The translations under genes and the position numbers were made by a program. The notes under the pieces are model-generated. The model saw only the letters and a list, made by a program, of their open reading frames with translations. It searched no databases and was not told the origin of the DNA. DNA of 64,000 nucleotides from Atopobiaceae bacterium. GTDB lineage: Bacteria; Actinomycetota; Coriobacteriia; Coriobacteriales; Atopobiaceae. The number at the start of each line of letters is the position of its first letter. The first letter of the stretch is position 1. Below, piece by piece: positions 25,921 to 35,777 of this stretch. Where the stretch lies: positions 151,341 through 215,340 of the forward strand of contig JAKVON010000004.1 of NCBI GenBank assembly GCA_022482785.1. Direction: 5' to 3'.

Positions 25921-27326
25921 ATGAGCATCATCGCAGCATACGCGGTACCGCATCCCCCGCTCATCATCCCGAGGTGGGGCAGGGTCGCCAGGATGGCATC
26001 CAGGCGACCGTCGACGCCTACGGGGAGGTGGGGCGCCGCATCGCCGGGCTTGCCCCCGAGACGATCGTCGTCTCGACCCCCCATTCGGTCATGTACTACG
26101 ACTACCTGCACATCTCCCCCGGACCAGGCGCCCAGGGAAGCTTCTCGCAGTTCGGCGCGGGTTCCGCGCGCTACTCCGCGAGCTACGACGAGGAGTTCGT
26201 GCGAGCCCTCTGCGACGCGGCGGAGGCGGCCGGCATCCCGGCCGGCACCGATGGCGAGCGCGACCCGTCCCTCGACCACGCGACCATGGTCCCTCTGCAC
26301 TTCGTCCAGAAGGTGGCGGGATACGCGGGCTTCAGGCTGGTCCGCATCGGGCTGTCCGACCTCTCGCCCCTCGTGCACTACCGCCTGGGCAAGCTGGTCG
26401 CAGAGGTCAGCGAGGGCCTGGGGAGGCGGGCCGTCTACGTCGCCTCCGGCGACCTCTCGCACAGGTGCAGGCCCGACGGCCCCTATGGATATGCGCCGGA
26501 GGGTCCCGAGTTCGACGCCCTCGTCTGCGAGGCCTTCCGGAGCGGCGACTTCGCCCGCCTGCTCGAGCTCGACCCCGCCCTCTGCGAGAGGGCGGCGGAG
26601 TGCGGGCTCCGGAGCTTCCAGATGATGGCCGGGGCCCTCGACCGCACCCCCGTCCGTCCCGAGCTGCTCAGCCACGAGGACACGTTCGGCGTGGGCTACG
26701 GGGTAGCCTGCTTCACCCCCGAGGGGCCGCGCGGCTCCGCGCCCGAACGGGACTTCGGCGACCAGTACGAGCGCTGGCACGAGCGGCGCATGGCAGATGC
26801 CCTGGCATCCGAGGACGCCTACGTCTCCCTCGCCCGCCAGAGCCTCGAGACGTACGTGCTCGAGGGCAGGAGGATCGAGCCGCCCGCCGGGCTTCCTCCC
26901 GAGCTCTCCGAGCGTCGGGCGGGGGCCTTCGTCTCCCTCAAGGTCGCGGGGGAGCTCCGCGGATGCATCGGAACCATCCTCCCCGTCCGGCCCACGCTTG
27001 CCGCGGAGATCTGCGCGAACGCCATCTCCGCCGGCACGGCGGACCCCCGCTTCCCGAGGGTTCGCGCCGAGGAGCTTCCCGAGCTGGTCTACGACGTCGA
27101 CGTGCTCACGGAGCCCGAGCCCGCGGGGACCACCACGGAGCTCGACCCCAAGCGCTACGGCGTGATCGTGAGCACCGACGACGGGCGGCGCGGGCTTCTC
27201 CTGCCCGACCTCGACGGCGTCGACTCCGTCGTCGACCAGGTTCGCATCGCGGCGCGGAAGGGCGGGATCGACCTCGCGTCCGACGACATCCGCCTCGAGC
27301 GCTTCGAGGTGGCGAGGCACGCATGA
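25921..27326 (+). pseudogene. MEMO1-AMMECR1 fusion protein with a 5' frameshift
   Basis: The AmmeMemoRadiSam two-domain protein. The N-terminal class III extradiol-dioxygenase-like (MEMO) domain shows VVSTPHSVMYYDY, DPSLDHATMVPLHF and VYVASGDLSHR with metal-type histidines. The C-terminal AMMECR1 domain (about 280-450) shows FVSLKVAGELRGCIGTI. The start MSIIAAYAVPHPPLII at 25921 is in another frame; adding one C to CCC at 25968-25970 restores PEVGQGRQDG and gives about 468 residues. The cellular role is unknown; radical-SAM partners are almost always adjacent, and here amrS overlaps by ATGA. Error or recent mutation cannot be told apart. Confidence 0.8.
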
Positions 27327-28171
27327 GCGACGACCGCGTGACGTGCCGGGTCTGCCCCCGGCACTGCTCCCTGCCCGAGGACGCCCTCGGTGCCTGTCAC
27401 GCCCGCAGGAACGTCTCGGGGGAGGTGGCCTGCGACTCGTACGGGCGCGTCACCTCGCTCGCGCTCGACCCCGTCGAGAAGAAGCCCCTCCTTCGCTACA
27501 TGCCCGGCAGCCTGCTCCTCTCGGTGGGGAGCTATGGATGCAACCTGCGCTGCCCCTGGTGCCAGAACCACGAGATCTCGCAGGCGGGCCCCGACGACGT
27601 CCCCTGGCGCGAGATCTCCCCGGAGGAGCTCGTCGCCGTCGCGCGCGCCCAGCGCGAGATGAACGAGGGCGTGGTGGGAATCGCCTACACCTACAACGAG
27701 CCGCTCGTGGGCTGGGAGTACGTGAGGGACTGCTGCGAGCTCGCGCACGAGGCGGGGCTGGTCAACGTGCTGGTCTCGAACGGGTGCGCGGAGATGCCCG
27801 TCATACGCGCGCTCGAGGGCCTCGTCGACGCGGCCAACATCGACCTCAAGGGCTTCACGCCCCGCCTCTACCAGGACTGCGGCGGAGACCTCGCGTGCGT
27901 CCGTGAGACGATCGCGGAGCTCGCGCTCTGCCCCACCTGCCACCTCGAGGTCACCACGCTCGTGATACCGGACGCGAACGACTCCGACGAGGAGGTCGAG
28001 GCCATGGCGGCCTGGCTCGCCCGGCTCGACCCCGAGATCACCTACCACCTGTCACGCTTCTTCCCCTGCTGGCGCATGGCACATGCGGCCCCCACGCCCA
28101 CGTCCCGCGTCTACCACCTGGCAGACGTCGCCCGAAGGCATCTGCGCCACGTCTATACCGGCAACTGCTGA
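27323..28171 (+). CDS. amrS: AmmeMemoRadiSam system radical SAM enzyme
   Basis: A 282-residue radical-SAM protein related to pyruvate-formate-lyase activases. An N-terminal cysteine module (CRVCPRHCSLPEDALGACHA) precedes the 4Fe-4S/SAM motif C-N-L-R-C-P-W-C near residues 74-81. YTYNEPLVGWEY and ANIDLKGF follow as usual. The ATG overlaps the AMMECR1 stop by four bases, so the pair is coupled. Substrate unknown. The 125 bases between its stop and the aquaporin gene hold a terminator for the opposite strand. Confidence 0.88.
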   Translation: MSDDRVTCRVCPRHCSLPEDALGACHARRNVSGEVACDSYGRVTSLALDPVEKKPLLRYMPGSLLLSVGSYGCNLRCPWCQNHEISQAGPDDVPWREISPEELVAVARAQREMNEGVVGIAYTYNEPLVGWEYVRDCCELAHEAGLVNVLVSNGCAEMPVIRALEGLVDAANIDLKGFTPRLYQDCGGDLACVRETIAELALCPTCHLEVTTLVIPDANDSDEEVEAMAAWLARLDPEITYHLSRFFPCWRMAHAAPTPTSRVYHLADVARRHLRHVYTGNC

Positions 28172-28240
28172 GCGCGGCTGCCCCCCCTCGCTGACAGGGG
28201 CGGTGGTGGTCCTCGGCCACGCATGCCACGCCATACGACG

Positions 28241-28273
28241 AAAAAAGGGGCGGCACCGGTCAGGTGCCGCCCC
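28241..28273 (-). terminator. intrinsic terminator after the aquaporin gene
   Basis: The stem GGGGCGGCACC (28247-28257) with GGTGCCGCCCC (28263-28273) is followed on the minus strand by six T residues. It may also stop the convergent amrS transcript. Confidence 0.85.
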
Positions 28274-28296
28274 TGGCATGCCCCGTAGGGAGGAGG

Positions 28297-28974
28297 CTAC
28301 TCGTCGGAGTCGGACTGGAGGAAGTTCCAGACGACCGCCGCGAGCGCGCCGCCGGCAAGCGGCGCGAGGATGAAGACCCAGAGGCTCGAGAGGGCCGCGC
28401 CGCCCTTGAAGATGGCCGGGCCGAAGCTCCTGGCAGGGTTCACCGAGGTGCCGGTGAAGTGGATGCCCAGGATGTGCACGAGCACGAGCGACAGGCCGAT
28501 GACGAGGCCGGCCATGTGCGCGTTCTCGATCTTGGAGGTGGCTCCCAGCACGGCCAGGACGAACGTGAAGGTGAGGACGATCTCGATCAGGACCGAGAGC
28601 ATGGCGTTGCCGTCGTAGAGGCCGTTGCAGCCCATGCTGCTGTCGAAGCCCACGATGACGCCGACCAGCGCGGCACCCACGATGGCACCCACGAACTGGG
28701 AGACGACGTAGCCCACGAAGTCCTTCACGTCCATGCCTCCCGTGAGCAGCACGCCAAGGGAGACGGCGGGGTTCACGTGGCATCCGGAGACGTTGCCGAT
28801 GGAATAGGCCATCGCGACGATCGACAGGCCGAACGCGAGCGCGGTGAGCACGTAGGCGGCATCGATGTTGGCGCCGTTGCACTTGACGGCGGCGGCCGTG
28901 CCGCAGCCGAACAGCACGAGCACCATCGTGCCGATCCCCTCGGCCACGTACTTCTTGATGCTTTCCGAGTTCAT
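28297..28974 (-). CDS. aquaporin (MIP family)
   Basis: A 225-residue channel with six helices and the two half-helix signatures NPAVS (near 66) and NPARS (near 179). The segment T-G-T-S-V-N-P-A-R-S resembles the water-selective AqpZ type more than glycerol facilitators, which carry N-P-A-R-D, so water or small neutral solutes are likely. The start MNSESIKKY has AGGAGG upstream; earlier in-frame ATGs have no ribosome site. Monocistronic. Confidence 0.9.
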   Translation of the reverse strand: MNSESIKKYVAEGIGTMVLVLFGCGTAAAVKCNGANIDAAYVLTALAFGLSIVAMAYSIGNVSGCHVNPAVSLGVLLTGGMDVKDFVGYVVSQFVGAIVGAALVGVIVGFDSSMGCNGLYDGNAMLSVLIEIVLTFTFVLAVLGATSKIENAHMAGLVIGLSLVLVHILGIHFTGTSVNPARSFGPAIFKGGAALSSLWVFILAPLAGGALAAVVWNFLQSDSDE

Positions 28975-29091
28975 AAAGAAGACCTCCTGACCATGTTTGT
29001 TCTGCAGTTCCCTCAACCCTTCCCACAGGATAGCGCGACGTCCTCCACAGAACCGCCACATTCCGCGAACGGAGGACGAGCGGCATGAGGA

Positions 29092-29123
29092 GACGGGCGA
29101 CCGCCCGAGGGAGGCCGCCCGTC
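29092..29123 (-). terminator. probable terminator after pgi
   Basis: GACGGGCG (29092-29099) pairs with CGCCCGTC (29116-29123), with a partly paired interior, 27 bases after the pgi stop. Only TCTCCTC follows on the minus strand. Confidence 0.5.
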
Positions 29124-29150
29124 CGTGGGCTCGGCGCGTGTCGTGCGGAC

Positions 29151-30845
29151 CTACTTGCGGTGCCCCGCGTAGTAGTCGAGCAGGGCCTTGGTGGAGGCGT
29201 CCTGGCTCGCGGCGGCGGCATCGTCATGGAAGGCGGGGGTGATCTGCTTGGCAAGCTGCTTGCCGAGCTCGACGCCCCACTGGTCGTAGGAGTCGATGCC
29301 CCAGACCGTGCCCTCGACGAAGGTGATGTGCTCGTAGAGGGCGATCAGCTCGCCCAGGGCGTGCGGCGTGAGCTCCTCGCCGAAGATCGAGGTGGTGGGC
29401 TTGTTGCCCTCGAAGACGCGGGCGGGCACCATCCACTCGGCGGTTCCCTCGGCACGCACCTCGTCGGCCGTCTTGCCGAATGCGAGCGCCTTGGTCTGTG
29501 CGAGGTAGTTCCCGAGGAAGAGCTCGTGGATGTCCTGCTCGCCGTCCTTGGTGGGGTTGGGCGTGTTCGCGAAGGCGATGAAGTCCGCGGGGATCATCTG
29601 CGTTCCCTGGTGGATGAGCTGGTAGAAGGCATGCTGCCCGTTCGTGCCCGGCTCGCCCCAGAAGATCTCGCCGGTGTCGGAGGTGACGGGGGTGCCGTCC
29701 CAGCGCACGCTCTTGCCGTTGGACTCCATGGTGAGCTGCTGGAGGTAGGCCGGGAAGCGATGCAGGTACTGGTCATAGGGCAGCACGGCATGGGTCCTCG
29801 CGCCGAAGAAGTTGACGTACCACACGTTCATGAGGCCCATGAGCGCGACGACGTTCTCCTCGAGGGGGGTCTCCTGGAAGTAGACGTCCATGTCGTGGAA
29901 GCCCTTGAGGAAGCACTCGAAGCGCTCGGGGCCAAGGACCACGATGAGGGAGAGGCCCACGGCGGAGTCGACCGAGTAGCGGCCGCCGACCCAGCTCCAG
30001 AAGCCGAAGGCGTTCTCGGGATCGATGCCGAAGGCCGCGACCTTGTCGAGCGCGGTGGAGACGGCGACGAAGTGCTTCTCGATGGCCTCGGCGTTCTGGG
30101 CGTCAGAGCCGTCGATGGCACCCTGGGCCTTGAGGGTGTCGAGGAGCCAGGTCTTGGCCTCGCGGGCGTTGGTGAGGGTCTCGAGGGTGGTGAAGGTCTT
30201 CGAGACGATGATGACGAGGGTGGTCTCGGGGTCGAGTCCCTTTATCTTCTCGGCCATGTCGTTGGGGTCGATGTTGGAGACGTAGCGGCAGTCGATGCCG
30301 GCGTCCGCGTAGGGCTTGAGGGCCTCGTAGACCATGACCGGGCCGAGGTCTGAGCCGCCGATGCCGATGCTCATGAGATGCTCGATGGGCTTGCCGGTGA
30401 CGCCCTTCCACTCGCCGGAGCGGACCTTCTCGGCGAAGGCGTACATCTTGTCGAGCACCTCGTGGACGTCGGCCACGGTGTCCTGGCCGTCGACCATGAA
30501 CCTGCCGGCGTCGGACGCGGGACGGCGCAGCGCGGTGTGCAGGACGGCGCGGTCCTCGGTGGTGTTGATGTGCACGCCCCTGTACATGTCGTCGCGACGG
30601 CCCTCGACGTTCACGGCCTTGCCGAGCGCGACGAGGAGCTTGACGCCCTCGTCGTCGATGAGGTTCTTGGAGAGGTCGAAGTGCAGGTCCTCCATGTCGA
30701 AGCTGAGCTTCTCGACGCGCTTGGGGTCGTCTTCGAACCATTGCTTGAGGCTGATGCCCTTGGCCTCGAGCTCGTCGTGGTGCTTCTTGAGCGCCGCCCA
30801 CTCGGGTGTGGCGGTCGCGTCAATCGGTGCCGGTACTGTTGCCAT
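29151..30845 (-). CDS. pgi: glucose-6-phosphate isomerase
   Basis: A 564-residue sugar isomerase interconverting glucose-6-phosphate and fructose-6-phosphate. The SIS-fold signatures are present: [33 protein letters not shown], the family signature [19 protein letters not shown], and [18 protein letters not shown] with the catalytic E/H. The C-terminal [18 protein letters not shown] carries the catalytic lysine. Length is like E. coli Pgi. The start MATVPAPID at 30845 is chosen for TTGGAG six bases upstream, over an ATG four codons earlier. The 114 bases upstream (30846-30959) hold its presumed promoter; no strong match. Confidence 0.95.
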   Translation of the reverse strand: MATVPAPIDATATPEWAALKKHHDELEAKGISLKQWFEDDPKRVEKLSFDMEDLHFDLSKNLIDDEGVKLLVALGKAVNVEGRRDDMYRGVHINTTEDRAVLHTALRRPASDAGRFMVDGQDTVADVHEVLDKMYAFAEKVRSGEWKGVTGKPIEHLMSIGIGGSDLGPVMVYEALKPYADAGIDCRYVSNIDPNDMAEKIKGLDPETTLVIIVSKTFTTLETLTNAREAKTWLLDTLKAQGAIDGSDAQNAEAIEKHFVAVSTALDKVAAFGIDPENAFGFWSWVGGRYSVDSAVGLSLIVVLGPERFECFLKGFHDMDVYFQETPLEENVVALMGLMNVWYVNFFGARTHAVLPYDQYLHRFPAYLQQLTMESNGKSVRWDGTPVTSDTGEIFWGEPGTNGQHAFYQLIHQGTQMIPADFIAFANTPNPTKDGEQDIHELFLGNYLAQTKALAFGKTADEVRAEGTAEWMVPARVFEGNKPTTSIFGEELTPHALGELIALYEHITFVEGTVWGIDSYDQWGVELGKQLAKQITPAFHDDAAAASQDASTKALLDYYAGHRK

Positions 30846-30959
30846 ATGCTGCTCCAATCACGAGGAGGACCTTCTAGGAACATGGTACCCCCTGGTCCGT
30901 GCCTGAGGGCCGTTGCGCGCGGCGAAGGTCGCCGAGACGGGCGGACGGCAGGGGCGCGC

Positions 30960-32258
30960 CTACGAGGTGCGCGCGAAGCGGGCCAGGACGGAGAGGCGCG
31001 GCTCGACGTCACGAGCCAGGTCTTCGGCGGAATAGCCAACGAAGTCGAGGTCCGGCGGCAAGTCCCTGGCTGCGTCGAGCAGGGCGGGGACGACCCTATC
31101 GACCAGGTCGGCACACACGCGCCCGAGCAGTCTCACCTTTACGCCACAAGACGAGGCAAGCCCTCTGAAGTCGTCGGGTGTCACGTCGTCGATGAGACTC
31201 GACGATCCGATGCGCATGCCCATCTCGCGCGAGTATCGTTCGAAAAATGCGGTCGGCACGATATCATATGCCGGAGCCAGGCTCACCGACCTGTCCCCCT
31301 CGCGATGGAGCAGAGAGAGGTTCTTGAGGTGGTTGTCGCAGTTGCCCACCAGATAGTCGAAACAGACAAGTCTCAAAAACGAGATGACATCGACAAGGGG
31401 GCGATTGGACACCTTCCGGACAAGCCCACAGATCGCCTCGACCGTACTCGGTGACAGCTCGACGTATTTCGAACCCGGCATAATGCCCATGGCCTGGGCA
31501 AAGTCCTCCTGGTGGAGACGGCGGACATGGAGTTGGCTTGTCTCGTTATCGGTCTTCGAATCGCACGAGACTGCCCGATCGAACCTCTCCACGCATATGA
31601 CGAGCCGTCCCCTGCCAACATCGAGCAGTCCCACGTTCGGGACGTCGATGCCGCATGCCCTGGCGGCACGCATGCACACGTACTCGAGCTCTGGGATGCG
31701 CACGCTTTGCCCAGCCTTGAGGATATGCGTCGATGCGGCCCCGGCAACGGGCCTCAGCCACCCCTCGTTCCATGGAGTCCCCGGTACATGGGCGAGCGCC
31801 GTTTTGGCCTGCGCCCCTGCGAGCGAGAGCCTGTCCTTGACGTTCCTCTTCGAAAGGGAGGCGTCATCTGCAAAGAACGTGCCGATCTCCTCCTCGGAGA
31901 CGGACACGTAGTCGGTTTGGGAGAAGTCGGCGGCATCTCCATCCGGAGAAATCGCAACGTCACCCACGCAGTCTACGGCACTGCTCCCAAGCATCGAGAG
32001 GTAATCTCCCTCGCGCACCGCGAGCGCCGCCGCAAGGGCCCTTCGCGCATCCCCGTCAGGAAGCAGTCCCTCGAAGTAGGGACGAAATTCCCCTTCGGGA
32101 TACGGCTCTTCCCTGAGAGGCAGCGAGAGGGACAGGGGTGGCCGGGCAACGGACTCACGATAGGATTCCGCATACGAGAAAGTGCGGGAATCGAGGTCTA
32201 TGAAGCCCACCTCGCAAACGTCGCGCTCCCCGACCCGACGGATGACGAGACGAGCCAT
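30960..32258 (-). CDS. hipA: HipA-family serine/threonine kinase toxin
   Basis: A 432-residue kinase; the E. coli founder phosphorylates glutamyl-tRNA synthetase and induces persistence. The N-terminal subdomain is followed by the ATP-loop region SLAGAQAKTAL near 147, HQEDFAQAMG near 260, the catalytic NCDNHLKNLSLL near 312-323, and LAPAYDIVPTAFF with the Mg2+ aspartate. All key residues seem present, so it should be active. Base use is noticeably less GC-rich than in neighbours. The start overlaps the hipB stop by one base (TGATG). It probably arrived by transfer between metH and pgi. Confidence 0.9.
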   Translation of the reverse strand: MARLVIRRVGERDVCEVGFIDLDSRTFSYAESYRESVARPPLSLSLPLREEPYPEGEFRPYFEGLLPDGDARRALAAALAVREGDYLSMLGSSAVDCVGDVAISPDGDAADFSQTDYVSVSEEEIGTFFADDASLSKRNVKDRLSLAGAQAKTALAHVPGTPWNEGWLRPVAGAASTHILKAGQSVRIPELEYVCMRAARACGIDVPNVGLLDVGRGRLVICVERFDRAVSCDSKTDNETSQLHVRRLHQEDFAQAMGIMPGSKYVELSPSTVEAICGLVRKVSNRPLVDVISFLRLVCFDYLVGNCDNHLKNLSLLHREGDRSVSLAPAYDIVPTAFFERYSREMGMRIGSSSLIDDVTPDDFRGLASSCGVKVRLLGRVCADLVDRVVPALLDAARDLPPDLDFVGYSAEDLARDVEPRLSVLARFARTS

Positions 32259-32473
32259 CAGGCCCTCGCCTCGGCGAACAGATCGATGCCCAGCGACTCG
32301 GCAACGCGGATGGCCTTGCCCATCTCGGAGGTCTCCTTGCCGTTCTCGAGGTTGAAGACGTACGTGATGCCCACGCCCGAGCCATCGGCCAGCTGAGTCT
32401 GCGAGAAGCCTTGCCGCCTGCGCTCATGGCGAATGACGGCTCCCAGATCGGCAACGGTCCTGATGTGTTCCAT
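32258..32473 (-). CDS. hipB: HipB-family antitoxin / operator-binding repressor
   Basis: A 71-residue XRE-type helix-turn-helix protein (LGAVIRHERRRQGFSQTQLADGSGV, then ITYVFNLENGKET). It should neutralise HipA and repress hipBA. An earlier in-frame ATG at 32500 would put a palindromic operator inside codons 1-5, so I use MEHIRTV at 32473, which has GGA upstream. It is followed at once by hipA. Confidence 0.87.
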   Translation of the reverse strand: MEHIRTVADLGAVIRHERRRQGFSQTQLADGSGVGITYVFNLENGKETSEMGKAIRVAESLGIDLFAEARA

Positions 32474-32486
32474 GTCAATTCCAATC

Positions 32487-32502
32487 TTATGCGTTCGCAT
32501 AA
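32487..32502. promoter_or_regulatory. hipBA operator 1
   Basis: Palindrome TTATGCG-TT-CGCATAA, identical to operator 2, 14 bases upstream of the hipB start. The shared identity extends to a 21-base direct repeat. Confidence 0.75.
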
Positions 32503-32525
32503 ATTTACGATAGAATCATCCTATC

Positions 32526-32541
32526 TTATGCGTTCGCATAA
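32526..32541. promoter_or_regulatory. hipBA operator 2
   Basis: A second exact copy of TTATGCG-TT-CGCATAA, centre-to-centre 39 bases from the first. The promoter presumably lies between them, where GATAG-7-CTATC forms a third small palindrome. AT-rich against its surroundings. Confidence 0.75.
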
Positions 32542-32569
32542 ATCAAGAGCGGCGTTCCCGAATCGCAGG

Positions 32570-35077
32570 TCAGCCCAGGACCTCGGCGGCGATGCGGGCG
32601 CTCTCCGCGGCGTCCTTGGCGTAGAAGTCCGCCCCCACCATCCGGGCGTACTCGGGATTGAGCACGGCGCCGCCCACCATGACCTTGCATTCCGGGGCCT
32701 GCTCGCGCAGGAGCGCGATGGTCTCGGCCATGGCGGGGACGGTCGTCGTCATGAGCGCCGACAGGCCGGCCAGCCGGATGCCGTTTCTGACGATGCAATC
32801 GACGAACGCCTGGGGCTCGACGTCGCGCCCCAGGTCGATCACCTGATAGCCGTAGTTCTCGAGCAGCATCCGGACGATGTTCTTCCCGATGTCGTGGATG
32901 TCCCCGCGCACCGTGCAGAGGGCGACCTTGCCCTTGGAGGGAACGGAGCCCGCGGCAGAACGGGCGCGGATGGTCTCGAAGCCTGCCTTCGCCGCCTCTG
33001 CCGAGGCCATGAGCTGCGGCAGGAAGAAGGTTCCCCTCTCGAAGCGCTCGCCCACCTCGTCGAGCGCGGGGATGAGCACCTGGTCGATCACGTACATCGC
33101 GTCGTGCTCGGCGAGCAGGGCCTCGGTCACCTCGGGCATGGGGCCCCTCCTGCCCGCGATGACGAGCTCGGCGGCCCTCCTCTCGGGGGTCTGGTCCCCG
33201 GGGGAGGCCTTCTGGCCTGCGGCGGGCGGCTCGGCCGCGGACGAGGCGGCCCGTGTCGTCCCGGCCGCGGGCGCGCGGCCCGCGTAGGCGCCGATGTAGC
33301 CCGCCGCCCCCTCGTCCTGCGCGTTGACGACCCTCCAGGCGGCGACGGCATCCATCAGGCGCTCGTTCAGGGGGTTGATGATCGCGAGGTCGAGCCCGGC
33401 CCCGAAGGCCGCGGCGAGGAAGGTCGCGTTGAGCAGCTCGCGGAAGGGCAGCCCGAAGCTCACGTTCGAGACCCCGAGGACGCAGCGCACCCCAGGCATC
33501 TGCGACTTCACCAGGCGGATCGCCTCGAGGATCGTGCGCCCCTGGCTCTGGTCGGTGGAGACCGCCATGGTGAGGCAGTCGACGAGGACGTCGGCTCGGC
33601 GGATGCCGGCGGCGTCCGCCGCGCGCACGATCCTCGCCGCGACGTCGGCCCTGCCTTGGGCGGTCGCGGGGATCCCGCCCTCGTCGAGGGCGAGGCCGAC
33701 GAGGGCGCATCCGTAGTGCCGCGCGATGGGAACGATCGCCTCGAGCGAGCTCGCCTTGCCGTTCGTCGAGTTGATGATCGGCTTTCCGGGATAGCTCCTC
33801 ACCGCCGCCTCGACGGCGAGGGGGTCCGCGGAGTCCACCTGCAGCGGGCACGAGCTCACCGCCTGGAGCTCGCCCACGAGGCGCACGAGCGTGGCAGGCT
33901 CGTCTATCTCGGGCAGGCCCGCGTTCACGTCGAGCACCTCGGCGCCCGCCCTCGTCTGCGCGATCGCCTCGCCCATCACGTAGTCGTGGTCCCCCGCGCG
34001 CAGGGCCTCCTTGAGACGGCGCTTCCCCGTCGGGTTGATGCGCTCCCCGATGACGCCAACCTCGCCTGCCGCGAGGCTCACGAGACGCTGCGCGCTCGCC
34101 ACGCAGAAGTCGCTGGAGGCCACGTGGGAGACGGGCTCGCGCGCATCGAGGAGGGCGCGCTCCGCGCGGACGAACTCGGGGGTGGTGCCGCAGCACCCGC
34201 CGACGATGGTGACGCCGGCCTCGAGCATCCGCCCCACGGCGCGGCAGTACTCGTCGGGGCCTATCGAGTAGGTGGTCCTGCCGTCGACCACGCTGGGCAG
34301 GCCCGCGTTGGCCTGCACCACGACCGGGCAGGCCGCCCAGCCGAGCATGCGCCTCGCCAGGGGGGCCACCTCGTCGGGCCCGAGCGAGCAGTTGATCCCA
34401 AGGGCATCCACGCCGAGGGCCGAGAGGGTCGCCGCGGCGACCTCGGGCGTCGTCCCCAGGAAGGTGCGGCCGTCCTCCCCGAAGGTCATCGTGCAGAGGA
34501 CGGGCAGGTCGGAGTTCTCCTTCGCAGCCAGCACGGCGGCCTTGGCCTCCGCGAGGTCGGCCATGGTCTCGATCACGAAGAGGTCCGCCCCGGCGGCGTC
34601 GGCGGCACGGACCTGCTCGGCGAAGAGGTCGTAGGCATCGTCGAACGAGAGGGTGCCGAGAGGCTGCAGCAGCGAGCCGGAGGGCCCGATGTCGGCGGCC
34701 ACGTAGCGCGGGCGCGCGGCGCGGGCGCAGGCGACGGCCGCCGAGAAGACCTCCCCGACGCCCGCGGCGCCGCCGAGCTTGGAGGCGTTCGCGCCGAAGG
34801 TGTTCGTGGTCACGACCTCGCTGCCCGCGGCCACGTAGGCGGCGTGCACGGCGGTCACGGCACCCGGGTCGGTGAGGCACAGGAGCTCGGGCAGGGCGCC
34901 CGCCTCGAGCCCCGCCGCCTGGAGCTGCGTCCCCATGGCACCGTCGAGCAGCAGGAAGGCCCGGCCCGCGAGGGCGTCGGCGAGGTGCCCGTCCGCCACG
35001 CGCACGCGGCGCGGGCGGAGGCGGTCCTCCGGCGCATGTATCGAGACGGAGCTCGTCGAGACGGATGCGTTACCCAC
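32570..35077 (-). CDS. metH: cobalamin-dependent methionine synthase without activation domain
   Basis: An 835-residue methyltransferase moving a methyl group from methyltetrahydrofolate through cobalamin to homocysteine. Domains in order: homocysteine-binding barrel (LLLDGAMGTQLQ; zinc cysteines in NCSLGPDE and GGCCGTTP), pterin-binding barrel (VIGERINPTGK, DVNAG), an Ala/Pro linker near 590-630, then the cap and B12 domains with RGDIHDIGKN. The C-terminal reactivation domain is absent and is encoded next door. The GTG start at 35077 is chosen for GGAAGGA six bases upstream; it overlaps the upstream stop by eight bases. An ATG at 35116 lacks a ribosome site. Confidence 0.93.
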   Translation of the reverse strand: MGNASVSTSSVSIHAPEDRLRPRRVRVADGHLADALAGRAFLLLDGAMGTQLQAAGLEAGALPELLCLTDPGAVTAVHAAYVAAGSEVVTTNTFGANASKLGGAAGVGEVFSAAVACARAARPRYVAADIGPSGSLLQPLGTLSFDDAYDLFAEQVRAADAAGADLFVIETMADLAEAKAAVLAAKENSDLPVLCTMTFGEDGRTFLGTTPEVAAATLSALGVDALGINCSLGPDEVAPLARRMLGWAACPVVVQANAGLPSVVDGRTTYSIGPDEYCRAVGRMLEAGVTIVGGCCGTTPEFVRAERALLDAREPVSHVASSDFCVASAQRLVSLAAGEVGVIGERINPTGKRRLKEALRAGDHDYVMGEAIAQTRAGAEVLDVNAGLPEIDEPATLVRLVGELQAVSSCPLQVDSADPLAVEAAVRSYPGKPIINSTNGKASSLEAIVPIARHYGCALVGLALDEGGIPATAQGRADVAARIVRAADAAGIRRADVLVDCLTMAVSTDQSQGRTILEAIRLVKSQMPGVRCVLGVSNVSFGLPFRELLNATFLAAAFGAGLDLAIINPLNERLMDAVAAWRVVNAQDEGAAGYIGAYAGRAPAAGTTRAASSAAEPPAAGQKASPGDQTPERRAAELVIAGRRGPMPEVTEALLAEHDAMYVIDQVLIPALDEVGERFERGTFFLPQLMASAEAAKAGFETIRARSAAGSVPSKGKVALCTVRGDIHDIGKNIVRMLLENYGYQVIDLGRDVEPQAFVDCIVRNGIRLAGLSALMTTTVPAMAETIALLREQAPECKVMVGGAVLNPEYARMVGADFYAKDAAESARIAAEVLG

Positions 35078-35777
35078 GGCAGGTCCTTCCGGTCGCTCGG
35101 ATGGTGCAGAAGTCATGGCAGTGGCACTTGGGGCAGAGGGCGGGCATGCCCGGCTGCGGCTCGCCGAACATCCCCAGCACGGCCGTGACGCTCTTCGTGG
35201 GCACGAGGAGGTTCGAGGGCGTGAGCCCGAGCCCGAGGAGCCGCCCGGCATCGAGCGTGCTCACGAAGGAGCGCTGCTCGTCGAGGGGAAAGTCGCCATA
35301 GCCGCAGCTGTAGCGGTCGTTCGCGAACAGCCCGCGAGAGGCGGCCTCCCCCACGAGGAGGGCCTCGGCCGCGTCGGCGGCGCGCTCGACGAGGGCGGTC
35401 GCCGCCGCGTCGAGGACCACCTGGGCCAGCGGGTCGGTCGCCGAGAGGAGCCGGAGCTCGCGGTCGATGCCGATGCCGAGGGTCACGGCCAGGAGCCCTG
35501 CCGCCGTGGCGCCCCCCAGATGCGCCGAGATGTCGCGCCCGTCAAGGGTGAGGGCCGCCCCCGCAAGGGCGACGCGCCCCGGCGACGAGGAGGGGAGGTC
35601 GACGTCGAAGACGCGGGTCACGCCGCGCGGGCGCGCGACCTCCATGCACCGCGCCACGGCGTCGTCGATCCTGGCGTCGAGGTCAGGGGGGATGTCCTGG
35701 CCGGCATGGCCAAGGTAGCGGAGCACCTCCCCGCGGTCGACGGACGGTATGTCGAAGTCCTCGACCATTCCCGTCAT
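35070..35777 (-). CDS. methionine synthase activation-domain protein
   Basis: A 235-residue stand-alone version of the MetH reactivation domain, which binds S-adenosylmethionine and restores oxidised cobalamin. The landmark is the motif R-Y-S-C-G-Y-G-D-F-P-L near 172-182 (the family has RxSPGYGxxPxxxQ; here the proline is cysteine). SNLLVPTKSVTAVLGM and a C-terminal C-x2-C-x-C follow. Its start overlaps the metF stop by four bases and its stop overlaps metH, so all three are one coupled unit. Confidence 0.85.
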   Translation of the reverse strand: MTGMVEDFDIPSVDRGEVLRYLGHAGQDIPPDLDARIDDAVARCMEVARPRGVTRVFDVDLPSSSPGRVALAGAALTLDGRDISAHLGGATAAGLLAVTLGIGIDRELRLLSATDPLAQVVLDAAATALVERAADAAEALLVGEAASRGLFANDRYSCGYGDFPLDEQRSFVSTLDAGRLLGLGLTPSNLLVPTKSVTAVLGMFGEPQPGMPALCPKCHCHDFCTIRATGRTCRG

